64,000 nucleotides of DNA from JAJAZB01 sp964244295. GTDB taxonomy: Bacteria; Bacteroidota; Bacteroidia; Cytophagales; Spirosomataceae. The stretch lies in the NCBI GenBank assembly GCA_964244295.1, contig CAXTIG010000005.1, positions 1 through 64,000 on the forward strand, read 5' to 3'. Under the pieces are notes generated by a model. That model worked only from the letters and a program-made list of their open reading frames with translations. It did no database searches and was not told the origin of the DNA. Below, piece after piece: positions 8,727 through 16,598 of this stretch (position 1 is its first letter; each line of letters starts with the position of its first letter). The translations under genes were made by a program, and so were the position numbers.

Positions 8727-8819
8727 CCCCTGACCGAATCGTCGGACCGCCCCGAAGGGAAAATTTTTGACCAGTATGAAATTTTCCCTTCGGGGCGGTC
8801 CGACGATTCGGTCAGGGGG
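8727..8819. repeat. Long, almost perfect inverted repeat in a divergent promoter region
   Basis: Arms of about 40 bp (CCCCTGACCGAATCGTCGG..., ending GGGAAAATTT) pair without mismatch around a 12-base loop. It lies between the SDR start (8712) and the fucosidase start (8934), so it is in both 5' leaders or promoters and cannot be an ordinary terminator. Confidence 0.9.
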
Positions 8820-8865
8820 CTTTTTCCAGCAACAAAACAACTGCTTTTCGGCGTTGAAACGTTGA

Positions 8866-8898
8866 AACTCTGGCAAAGTTTTGAACTTTGCCAGAGTT
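8866..8898. repeat. Perfect 15-bp hairpin upstream of the fucosidase
   Basis: AACTCTGGCAAAGTT, loop TTG, AACTTTGCCAGAGTT. It sits 35 bases before the fucosidase ATG. It may be an operator, an RNA hairpin in the leader, or a repeat; there is no T run after it. Confidence 0.8.
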
Positions 8899-8933
8899 GG
8901 CCCTTGACCTTTCGTTTCAAAAACTCCACCTCC

Positions 8934-10349
8934 ATGACCTCCCCCTTCCGCCTGCTCTTTTTGCTGGTGTTGCTCACATCCCGCCTGTCGGCGCAGGATG
9001 CGGCCCCGCTAAAACCCGTCGGCCCCGTGCCCTCGCCCCAGCAACTGGCCTGGCACCGGATGGAATACTACGCCTTCGTGCATTTCAACATGAATACCTT
9101 CACCAACAAGGAATGGGGCGAAGGGCAGGAGCAACCGACGGCCTTCAACCCCAGTGCCCTCGACTGTCGGCAGTGGGCGCGTACCTGCAAGGCGGCGGGC
9201 ATGAAGGGCATCATCCTCACGGCCAAACACCACGACGGCTTTTGCCTCTGGCCCACGGCCTACAGCGAACATTCCGTAAAAAATTCGCCCTGGCGCGGGG
9301 GTAAGGGCGACGTACTCCGCGAACTCTCGGACGCCTGCCGGGCCGAAGGGCTAAAATTTGGCGTGTACCTCTCGCCCTGGGACCGCAATCACCCCGCCTA
9401 CGGCACGCCGGAATACAACGAGGTGTTTAAAAATACCCTGACCGAAGTGCTGACCAACTACGGCGACGTATTCGAGGTGTGGTTCGACGGGGCCAACGGC
9501 GAAGGGCCTAACGGCAAAAAACAGGTGTATGACTGGCCGGGTTTCGTCGGCACGGTGCGCAAACACCAGCCGAAAGCCGTGATTTTCAGCGACGCCGGAC
9601 CGGACATCCGCTGGGTGGGCAACGAAAAAGGCTTCGCCGCCGAAACCAACTGGGGGAATATCGACCGTGATAAATTTTACCCCGGCGACCCCAATTACCA
9701 GGCCTTCGCCGCCGGAAGCGAGGAGGGAAAATTCTGGTGCCCGGCGGAGGTAGACGTGTCCATCCGTCCCGGCTGGTACTACCACGCTGCCGAAGACGGC
9801 CAGGTCAAAAGCCCCGACTCACTGATGCGCATCTGGAACGCCTCAGTGGGCCGGGGCGGAAATTTACTCCTCAACCTGCCCGTAGACCGGCGCGGTCTGG
9901 TTCACTCCGCCGATTCGGTGAGTCTGGTGGGCTTTAAAGCCTTGCGTGACGCGGCGTTTTCAAAAAACCTGGCCTTGAACCAACGCGCCAAACCCACCAC
10001 CAGTCGCCCTGATTTTCCGGCTAAAAACCTGCTCGACGGCAACCCCGACACGTACTGGAGCAGCCTGGCAGGAGTACGCACGGCCTCCATTGAGTTGGAA
10101 CTGGGCGACGATTTCAAAGAATTCGACAAAGTCGTTTTGCAGGAAGGCATCGCCTACGGGCAGCGCGTCCGGGCGTTCAACGTGGAGGTGTACGATTCGG
10201 AAAAAGACAAATTCGTGGAAGTGGCGCGGGGTACCACCATCGGCCCGAAGCGCATCGTCAGCTTCCCGAAACAGCGGTCTTACCTGCTGCGGGTCAACAT
10301 CCAGTCGGCCAAAGACAGCCCCGTGCTGGCGGAGGTGGGGGTGTATTGA
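8934..10349 (+). CDS. Secreted alpha-L-fucosidase (GH29) with C-terminal F5/8C-like domain
   Basis: The protein has 471 residues from ATG 8934, chosen because it begins a clean signal peptide (FRLLFLLVLLTSRLSAQ); an upstream extension to 8862 would run through the hairpin. The GH29 barrel carries FVHFNMNTFTNKEWG, GIILTAKHHDGFCLWP, FGVYLSPWDR and EVWFDGANG, where D185 is the expected nucleophile. Residues about 345-471 look like a discoidin/CBM32 sandwich (LLDGNPDTYWSS ... FNVEVYDSEKDKFVEVA). It should release alpha-L-fucose from glycans in the periplasm or at the cell surface. It lies divergent from the SDR gene and close to the FAH-family gene, supporting a fucose-use cluster. Confidence 0.93.
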   Translation: MTSPFRLLFLLVLLTSRLSAQDAAPLKPVGPVPSPQQLAWHRMEYYAFVHFNMNTFTNKEWGEGQEQPTAFNPSALDCRQWARTCKAAGMKGIILTAKHHDGFCLWPTAYSEHSVKNSPWRGGKGDVLRELSDACRAEGLKFGVYLSPWDRNHPAYGTPEYNEVFKNTLTEVLTNYGDVFEVWFDGANGEGPNGKKQVYDWPGFVGTVRKHQPKAVIFSDAGPDIRWVGNEKGFAAETNWGNIDRDKFYPGDPNYQAFAAGSEEGKFWCPAEVDVSIRPGWYYHAAEDGQVKSPDSLMRIWNASVGRGGNLLLNLPVDRRGLVHSADSVSLVGFKALRDAAFSKNLALNQRAKPTTSRPDFPAKNLLDGNPDTYWSSLAGVRTASIELELGDDFKEFDKVVLQEGIAYGQRVRAFNVEVYDSEKDKFVEVARGTTIGPKRIVSFPKQRSYLLRVNIQSAKDSPVLAEVGVY

Positions 10350-10412
10350 AGGGAAGGAGCGAGGAGGGAGTAGAAAAAAAATGCTTTTCTATTCCCTCCT
10401 CGCTCCTTCCCT
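10350..10412. repeat. Locus-specific inverted repeat after the fucosidase
   Basis: AGGGAAGGAGCGAGGAGGG pairs with CCCTCCTCGCTCCTTCCCT, with the stem continuing through TAGAAAA/TTTTCTA. It begins at the last base of the fucosidase stop codon. The A/T-rich loop may let it act as a terminator. The word AGGAGCGAGGAG recurs in the inverted repeat at 53593. Confidence 0.85.
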
Positions 10413-10472
10413 GATTGGCATGAATTTTTGCGAGAGGGGCTGACAGTTTCAGTCGCTTCATCCATTCAATTC

Positions 10473-11057
10473 ATGTTCAACAAACTCTACGTTTTTCTGC
10501 TACTCGGCGCGGTGGCCCTGAGCGGTTGCCAACGCCAACAAATCGGAGGTTTTCAAGCCTCGCACCACGAGCCGGTCGCGCGCGCCCAAACGGCACCGGT
10601 CGTTCCTACCGAGGCCGGCATCCCAGCTCCGGTACCCACCGCTTTTTTCCTTTCGCCCGACGTAGTTCCGGCTCAGCCAGCACCCGTGGCCAGCGTCAGT
10701 GATCAACTGGTGGCTTCGGCCAAAGGCACCCGCCACGAGGCCCGTGCCAACCGCCTGAAAGCCGCGATCGACCGGGCCAATGCCGCGCCTCAACTCAACT
10801 CGGCCCCGCGCCAACTCAATTTTGCCGAAAAAGCCGTCGTCAAAGCCGTTACTAAAAAGCTGAACCGGCAGGTGGCGAAAGCCAAACGCGGGGAAGCGAC
10901 CCAGCGCCTCGACAGCAACATTGGCTTGGGCATTCTGCTGCTGGCGGTGGCGCTGATTCTGGCCCTGCTGGCCGTCGGAAACGTGTACGTCGTCATCGCG
11001 GCGGTGCTCGGCGTGGCGTTTTTACTGATTGGGCTGCTCAACCAGGCCGCTAGATAG
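10473..11057 (+). CDS. Lipoprotein with C-terminal membrane helices (paralogue 1)
   Basis: The protein has 194 residues from ATG 10473. A lipoprotein signal with lipobox LSGC is followed by CQRQQIGGFQASHHEPVARA, then a Pro/Ala-rich stretch. A basic alpha-helical region follows (KAVVKAVTKKLNRQVAKAKRGE), and two hydrophobic helices at about 147-190 (LGILLLAVALILALLAVG, VVIAAVLGVAFLLIGLL). The next gene encodes a paralogue of exactly the same length and plan, so this is a tandem duplication. Having both a lipid anchor and two membrane helices is unusual. I do not recognise the family or its function. Confidence 0.75.
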   Translation: MFNKLYVFLLLGAVALSGCQRQQIGGFQASHHEPVARAQTAPVVPTEAGIPAPVPTAFFLSPDVVPAQPAPVASVSDQLVASAKGTRHEARANRLKAAIDRANAAPQLNSAPRQLNFAEKAVVKAVTKKLNRQVAKAKRGEATQRLDSNIGLGILLLAVALILALLAVGNVYVVIAAVLGVAFLLIGLLNQAAR

Positions 11058-11122
11058 GGGCGTATCCACGCGATTATTTCTCCGCTTGTTTTCTTCTTCG
11101 TTTACCCAAACCTGTTCAGTCC

Positions 11123-11707
11123 ATGTCAACCAAATTGTACCTCGCCGTTCTGATTCCCATGATGGGCCTAGCTTCCTGCCAGCGTCAGCAAATCGGCGGC
11201 TTCATGCCTTCGCACCACGAGCCGGTTGCCCGCGCCACGCCCCGCGCGGTAACGCCGCCCGCTGAAAGCGCCCAACCAGCAAGCGTAGCACCTGAAACCG
11301 CCGAAGCATCGCCCGCCTCGCCCGTCGAAGTTCCCGCGTTGACGGCCAGTGCCGCTGAGAAACTCGTTGCAGCCGCAAAAGGAACGAAGTACGAACGCCG
11401 CGTGGCGCAACTGACAACAGTGCTCGAAAAAGCCACGGTGACTCAAAAAACGAGCGGCGCAGTCCAGAAAATGACCTTTGTCGAAAAAACCGTCTCGAAA
11501 ATGGTTTTGAAAAAAATTAACAAGCAGATTACGAAAGAAAAAAAGGGGGAGAGCACCCAGGCGTTGAACCGCGATATCAAGATCGGGTTAATTCTGGCCA
11601 TTGCCGGTCTAATTCTTCTGTTAATTCCCGGCCTGCGGGTTCCTGGTATCGTCGCACTCGTGGTCGGCGGGGTTTTCATAGTCATCGGGCTAATCAACCA
11701 AGCCTGA
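11123..11707 (+). CDS. Lipoprotein with C-terminal membrane helices (paralogue 2)
   Basis: The protein has 194 residues, the same length as its upstream neighbour. Signal with lipobox LASC, then CQRQQIGGFMPSHHEPVAR, which is almost identical to paralogue 1, a variable Ala/Pro-rich region, a conserved helical part (AAEKLVAAAKGTKYERR; FVEKTVSKMVLKKINKQI), and two membrane helices at about 152-192. The conserved start (CQRQQIGGF..SHHEPVAR) and the conserved helices against a free middle suggest both ends matter. The genes are 65 bp apart and probably co-transcribed. Function unknown. Confidence 0.75.
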   Translation: MSTKLYLAVLIPMMGLASCQRQQIGGFMPSHHEPVARATPRAVTPPAESAQPASVAPETAEASPASPVEVPALTASAAEKLVAAAKGTKYERRVAQLTTVLEKATVTQKTSGAVQKMTFVEKTVSKMVLKKINKQITKEKKGESTQALNRDIKIGLILAIAGLILLLIPGLRVPGIVALVVGGVFIVIGLINQA

Positions 11708-11783
11708 CCTATTCTATTTGAATCTGTTGAAAAATATTCCCGTTTTTCGGGTCGCGTTCAAAAATAATTTCAAGCTGTTGCGT

Positions 11784-12506
11784 ATGCAAACCGTTGTTTT
11801 TCTGCACGGTTTCGGCGAAAACGCCTCCGTCTGGGCCAACCTGACGGAGGCGTTGGCGTTTGAAAACCACTGTTTTACACCTGACTACGCCGACCTGGCC
11901 CTGCCCACGGTGGAAGCCTACGCCGACTGGCTCCGCGATTGGCTCGATGCCCGCCAAACGGGTCCGGTGGTGCTCATCGGGCATTCGATGGGCGGGTACA
12001 TCGCCCTGGCTTTCGCCGAGCGCTACCCGGCGAAGTTGACCGGCCTCGGCCTGGCCCACTCCACGGCCTACGCCGACTCGGAGGAACGCAAGCAAAAACG
12101 CCTCGCCAGCGTAAAGGCCATCGAAGCAAAAGGCCCGGTGGCGTTTCTGGAGGAGTTCATTCCGAATATGTACGCCGACTCGTTCGCCCAGCAGTACCCG
12201 GAGGTGCTGGCTACCCACCACGAAACGGTAAAAAACCTGCCCACCGAGGCGCTGGTAGCCGGGATGAACGCCATGCGCCAGCGCCCCGACCGCCGGGCGG
12301 TGCTCGAAAAAGCGTCGTTCCCGGTGCTCTTCGTCATCGGCCTGGCCGACCGCAGTGTTTCGCCGGAGGATTCACTGGAACAAGTAAAACTACCGGCTCA
12401 ATCCCAGGAACTGGTGCTGGAAGGCGTCGGGCATTCGGGCATGACCGAAGCCCCGGAGGACTTCCTGGGGGCGGTAAGACAATTTTTAGAGCGAGTAGAG
12501 AGATGA
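11784..12506 (+). CDS. Alpha/beta-fold hydrolase
   Basis: The protein has 240 residues from ATG 11784; an upstream ATG-less extension exists but the fold begins at MQTVVFLHGFGENAS. The oxyanion loop is HGFGE, the nucleophile S68 lies in GHSMGG, the acid is probably D in VIGLADRSV, and the histidine lies in GVGHSGM. It is a small cytosolic esterase, lipase or hydrolase of unknown substrate. The last residues (ERVER) and the stop codon lie within the left arm of the inverted repeat that follows, so the C-terminus may have been replaced by that element. Confidence 0.88.
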   Translation: MQTVVFLHGFGENASVWANLTEALAFENHCFTPDYADLALPTVEAYADWLRDWLDARQTGPVVLIGHSMGGYIALAFAERYPAKLTGLGLAHSTAYADSEERKQKRLASVKAIEAKGPVAFLEEFIPNMYADSFAQQYPEVLATHHETVKNLPTEALVAGMNAMRQRPDRRAVLEKASFPVLFVIGLADRSVSPEDSLEQVKLPAQSQELVLEGVGHSGMTEAPEDFLGAVRQFLERVER

Positions 12507-12586
12507 GAGCAGAGAGAAAAGACAAGCGGTCAGAGGCTACACTTCTTTAGTCCCTCTGCTCTCATCTTTCTACTCTATTCTCTCTT
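12490..12586. repeat. Locus-specific inverted repeat overlapping the hydrolase 3' end
   Basis: The left arm (GAGTAGAGAGATGAGAGCAG) pairs with the right arm (CTGCTCTCATCTTTCTACTC) with few mismatches, and the stem extends on both sides. It covers the hydrolase stop codon (12504-12506). Confidence 0.85.
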
Positions 12587-12625
12587 TTTCGTAGTTTTAT
12601 CCCAAAATCAACCGCCCCACCCACC

Positions 12626-13201
12626 GTGAAAACTAGCCTGTTCTGGATTGGCCTCGCCGCCTGGCTGAGTGCCTGTAATTCTCAGCCCGAAACCCGCCAG
12701 CCCGCCATCGATTCACTTTCCACGGCGGATTCGGTCAACCGTACTTCCGCCGGAGCGCCGCTTTCGGCCACGTTGCAAAAAATTCTGCGGCCCGAACGCG
12801 GCGGCTTATTGCGCGGAGTCCGCCTCGGCGATTCGGTCGGGCAAGTGACCAGCACCGAAACGGCTCCGCTGGCCGAAGACAGCACGACTTACAAGGGATT
12901 TACCGAATACTTCGTGGAAGGCAACGAGGACGAATTTGCCGACGTGCTCTACCGCACCAACACCCAGGGCCGGGTAGAATCCATCCACGTCGACGTGTTT
13001 CTGAACGAGCCGTCGGAGGTGACTACGTTGCTCAACGAACTCCGTGCTCACCTGACCCAGCAGTACGGCGAACCCAGCCACGACGGCAAGCAGAGCATCT
13101 GGAAAACGGAAAAACTGCGCGTTACGCTGCGCGACGTGAGCGTGAAACAAGCCCCCGGTCTTGCGCTCGATTTCGGGGCGGCGGGCGCGAAGCTGCAATG
13201 A
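12626..13201 (+). CDS. Hypothetical lipoprotein
   Basis: The protein has 191 residues with a GTG start at 12626. The signal peptide ends in lipobox LSAC. The mature part has a Ser/Thr-rich linker to about residue 45, then a compact alpha/beta domain (RGVRLGDSVGQV ... KGFTEYFVEG ... DVLYRTNTQGRVESIHVDVF ... TTLLNELRAHLTQQYGEP ... IWKTEKLRVTLRDVS). The pattern 'LGDS...V' followed by a strand, helix, 'QYGEP' and final strands is seen in several small secreted Bacteroidota proteins of unknown role. It faces a convergent TPR gene across an 89-bp gap in which I see nothing distinct. Confidence 0.7.
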   Translation: MKTSLFWIGLAAWLSACNSQPETRQPAIDSLSTADSVNRTSAGAPLSATLQKILRPERGGLLRGVRLGDSVGQVTSTETAPLAEDSTTYKGFTEYFVEGNEDEFADVLYRTNTQGRVESIHVDVFLNEPSEVTTLLNELRAHLTQQYGEPSHDGKQSIWKTEKLRVTLRDVSVKQAPGLALDFGAAGAKLQ

Positions 13202-13290
13202 GTTACGGGATGGTCCGCCGCTGCTTTACGATTTTTTGCAGTCTCGCATTTCAATCGTATTCATCAATCGAAGCAGAGAAGTTTCTGGCC

Positions 13291-15516
13291 TTACGGGCAT
13301 TTTGTACTTCCCCAGCGGCCCGTGCGACGGATACCGCCGCGAAGGTGCTTCACCTTCATTCGAGCGTAGGTGGGGGGTTGGGGAAGGGCTTTGGTTTCGT
13401 AAGGCATTTCCACAAAATCGAGCACGGGCAGAAAATCGTTCTGCTCGGTGGTTTCGGGCTGCACCGGAAAGAAGTGGTCGCCGGGAAATTCGTATTTATC
13501 CCACTCGTATTTGGGCAGGTAAACCGTAACGTACCCATCGAGGCTGTATTTCCAGGCTACCGAATTATTCGGAACCAGTTGCCGGAGCCGTCCAGCTTCC
13601 CGGATGTCGCTGCGCGAAGCGAGCAGGTCGGGAAACGATTCCTGGCATAACCGGTATCGGTTGTAGAGGGGCACGAAGTTGCCCGAATCGATTTTTACGG
13701 CAATGTTGAGGTAATGTTGCGAGAACTTCGGATTGCCTGCGTTAGCAAACATGACGCCCAGGTTGTTGATCGCCGATTTATCGAGGTGCGCCTGGTAGCT
13801 GGTTATAGCTTTGTCAAACTCCCGGATGGTTTTGTACACGTTGCCCGCGTTGTTGTACGCCTCGCGGACGGAGCCCATTTCCTGGGCTGTCTGGTAATCC
13901 TTCAGCGCGAGGTGGTAGTAGTTTTGCCCGGCACGAACATCTTTCGCTTTTTCGCTCCGCACCCCTAGGTACGACTTCACCATGCCCCGGTTATTAAACA
14001 GAAACGCTTTCGGGTTGCGGGCAATGAGGCTATCATAAATCCGCCGGGCCTCGTCGAGGCGATCGAGTTCCATCAGCGTATAGCCAATGCCGTTGAAGGC
14101 GTTGAGGTTGCGAGGGTTGCGGGCCGCCGCCCGGCGGTAGGCTTCGTGGGCTTTGTCGAACTCCTCGAATTTAAAAAACAGGTTGCCCCGGTTGGTAAGC
14201 AGGTGATCGTTGCCTTCGTCGCGTTTGAGGGCCAGTTCGGCGTACTGAAGCGCCGCCGGGAAGCTGTTGGCCCGAATGTGTGCCTCGCTCAGGCCCGCGT
14301 AGGCAACGGGACTTTTGTTGTTGAGTTTCAGGGCCGTCTGAAAGTGTGGTTCGGCATCCTGCCCGCGCCCGCCCGCCCGCAGAATGCTGAAGCCCTGGCT
14401 GACGAAAAAATCGAAGTGTTCACGGTTGCGGGGGTCGATGGCCTCGCCCGCCCGCCGGAAGTGCGTCACGGCGGCTTGGTATTCGCCCGTCCGGAAGGCC
14501 GTCACGGCCCGGCCCAGGTGGGCGCGTTGGTCGGTCGAATCGAGGTGCAGGGCCGCGTCGTAAGCGTGGGCGGCGGCCAGGTACTTTTGCTGGCTACAGA
14601 GCACGTTGGCCAGGCTCACGTGGGCGCGCACGCAACGGCCGTCGAGTTTCACGGCTTTCTGGTACTGCATCAGCGCCTGCGGGTAGGCTTTCAGCCGATA
14701 GTAGGCGTGACCCAAGCCCAGCAGGGCACTCAGGTGACGGCTGCGGTCGGACGATCCCAGGTACGTTTCAAAAAATTCGATGGCTTCTTCGTACTTGCCC
14801 AGGGCCAGCGTGGCCTGGCCCATCTGGGCGTACAACACCGGGTGGCTGGTTTCGTCGAGGGCCTGGCGGTAGTGTTTGAGGGCTTCGTCGTAGCGTTTCT
14901 GGATCATGAGCGCGTCGCCCCGGGCGGTGCGGTAGCGCAGTTCGCCGGGGTTCATCCGGGCGGCATCGCGAAAGAGTTGCTCGGCCTGGCCTACGGCGTT
15001 GCGTCCGTCAAGGGCGCTGAGGCGCAGGTGAGCCAGGCCCTTGTTGTAGGCCAGTTTGTCGGAGGTAGCGGAGGTGTGGGGGGCCGTGGCCAGGTCGAGC
15101 AGGCCGTTTTCGTAGTCGCCCTTCATGCATTCGGCCACGCCCAGGTTGAACGAAGCCAATGCAAAACCGGGCGCGCTGCGAAACAACTGCGCCGCCCGCT
15201 CGGCATGTCGGAGCTGGAGTTCGATGAGCGCCAAGTTGTAGCGCACGGTGTCGTTGCTGGTGCCGAGGCGGAGGAGCATCGGGCGGGCCGCTTTGAAGTT
15301 GCCTTTACGAGCCAGCAGCACGGCTTGGTTATTGCCGCGTTTGGTGGTATCGATGCCGGGAAAACGGCTAGTGTAAGCCGGCTTGGTGTCGTTTGGATGA
15401 CCGGTAGAATGCCCGGCTCCGATCCGCTCCAAACCGGAATGGACGTTGAGCAAAAGTCCGCCGGACAGGAGGGCGCACAACGCCCCTAGCCAAAGCATGG
15501 GAAACCAACGCAACAT
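13291..15516 (-). CDS. Tetratricopeptide-repeat protein, membrane-anchored
   Basis: The protein has 741 residues. One N-terminal hydrophobic segment (LWLGALCALLSGGLLLNV) anchors or exports it. From about residue 65 to 640 it is made of tandem 34-residue TPR units, for example AYNKGLAHLRLSALDG, HPVLYAQMGQATLALGKYEEAI and LNAFNGIGYTLMELDRLDEA. The C-terminal 90 residues leave the repeat pattern, are rich in aromatic residues and contain VTVYLPKYEWDKYEFPGDHFF. TPR arrays bind other proteins; the partner is unknown. The gene lies before (downstream of, on this strand) the LytTR regulator pair but is separated by about 100 bp. Confidence 0.85.
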   Translation of the reverse strand: MLRWFPMLWLGALCALLSGGLLLNVHSGLERIGAGHSTGHPNDTKPAYTSRFPGIDTTKRGNNQAVLLARKGNFKAARPMLLRLGTSNDTVRYNLALIELQLRHAERAAQLFRSAPGFALASFNLGVAECMKGDYENGLLDLATAPHTSATSDKLAYNKGLAHLRLSALDGRNAVGQAEQLFRDAARMNPGELRYRTARGDALMIQKRYDEALKHYRQALDETSHPVLYAQMGQATLALGKYEEAIEFFETYLGSSDRSRHLSALLGLGHAYYRLKAYPQALMQYQKAVKLDGRCVRAHVSLANVLCSQQKYLAAAHAYDAALHLDSTDQRAHLGRAVTAFRTGEYQAAVTHFRRAGEAIDPRNREHFDFFVSQGFSILRAGGRGQDAEPHFQTALKLNNKSPVAYAGLSEAHIRANSFPAALQYAELALKRDEGNDHLLTNRGNLFFKFEEFDKAHEAYRRAAARNPRNLNAFNGIGYTLMELDRLDEARRIYDSLIARNPKAFLFNNRGMVKSYLGVRSEKAKDVRAGQNYYHLALKDYQTAQEMGSVREAYNNAGNVYKTIREFDKAITSYQAHLDKSAINNLGVMFANAGNPKFSQHYLNIAVKIDSGNFVPLYNRYRLCQESFPDLLASRSDIREAGRLRQLVPNNSVAWKYSLDGYVTVYLPKYEWDKYEFPGDHFFPVQPETTEQNDFLPVLDFVEMPYETKALPQPPTYARMKVKHLRGGIRRTGRWGSTKCP

Positions 15517-15618
15517 AAAATCTGGTCGGATGGGGCGGGATTGAAACGCTAAACCTAGTGTTTTCCGCGTAAAAATCCAATCAAACCTGCCAAAGGGCCA
15601 GCCTTTTCGTAAAATAGG

Positions 15619-16383
15619 TCAAATTTCAAGCAACGCCCGGATGTTTTCCGAGAACGACTGTCCGGTTTGTACGCGGGTCTGCGGCTTGTCGCGGAGGGTG
15701 ATCAAGTACCGCCCGCTAAAGTGTTTTTCGAGTTCTTTAATCCCGTTTTTGTTCACAATCACCGACCGGCTCACCCGCAGAAACCGGGCCGGTAAGCGAG
15801 CTTCGAGCGTGGCGAGGGTGTAATTGGTCAGGTATTTTTGCCCTTCGGTGGTCATCAGGAAAACGTACTTATCGTCGGCCTCGAAGTGGCTCACTTCGTC
15901 GAGGGGCAGCAGCAGGATTTTGTGACCCGATTTCACCGAGATTGAGGTGAGTTCCGGGGCTTTGGGCTGCATTTGTTCGAGCAACCGGACGAGGTTTTCG
16001 GAAAACCCGTTTCCGGCGTTTTTTTGCGCGGTCTGGAGTTTCTGGATTGTTTTCAGCAAGCGCTCCTCTTCGATGGGTTTCAGAAGATAATCGATTGAAT
16101 TTTCCTCGAACGCCCGAATCGCGTAGGCATCGTAGGCCGTGGCAAAGACCACCAGCGGGGCCACGCTGCCGAGCCGGGCGAGCATCTCGAAACCGGTGAG
16201 GACGGGCATTTCGATGTCGAGAAAAATCAAATCGGGCGCAAGTTTTTCGATTTGCACCAACCCTTCGGCCCCGTTGCTGGCCGTGCCCACGATTTCAAAT
16301 GTGTCCGGGTGGCGCGAAAGCAGCCGTTCGAGGCGGTTGAGCGCCAGTTTTTCGTCGTCGATGAGGAGGGTTTTGAAAAGCAT
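15619..16383 (-). CDS. LytTR-family response regulator
   Basis: The protein has 254 residues: a receiver domain (acidic pocket D9 and D10, phospho-acceptor D56 in LDIEMP, switch K in LLKPI) and a LytTR DNA-binding domain (about 150-254, HKILLLPLDEVSHFEADDKYVF ... LRVSRSVIVNKNGI). It is a cytosolic transcription factor working with the LytS-like kinase encoded just upstream on the same strand (16599-17738). A family B hairpin lies between the two genes, which could set their relative expression. Confidence 0.95.
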   Translation of the reverse strand: MLFKTLLIDDEKLALNRLERLLSRHPDTFEIVGTASNGAEGLVQIEKLAPDLIFLDIEMPVLTGFEMLARLGSVAPLVVFATAYDAYAIRAFEENSIDYLLKPIEEERLLKTIQKLQTAQKNAGNGFSENLVRLLEQMQPKAPELTSISVKSGHKILLLPLDEVSHFEADDKYVFLMTTEGQKYLTNYTLATLEARLPARFLRVSRSVIVNKNGIKELEKHFSGRYLITLRDKPQTRVQTGQSFSENIRALLEI

Positions 16384-16421
16384 GGTTTGACGATAAATCT
16401 GTTCAAAATTTTACACCCTGT

Positions 16422-16522
16422 TGTCATCCCGACGAAGGAGGGATCTCGTTGGGGTGCCGAACACCCGACTATCGGCAATGGGTTTGAACGGCCAACGAGA
16501 TCCCTCCTTCGTCGGGATGACA
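16422..16522. repeat. Family B inverted-repeat element (copy 2)
   Basis: TGTCATCCCGACGAAGGAGG pairs with CCTCCTTCGTCGGGATGACA without mismatch, and the stem continues through GATCTCGTTGG/CCAACGAGATC. It fills the space between the kinase stop and the regulator start. Confidence 0.9.
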
Positions 16523-16598
16523 AGCCTTTGTCGGGCCGAGTGGCCGGAGCCATGACAATTCCCTTTTTGACCAATCCTAAACAGCTTCGGTTGCTCTT

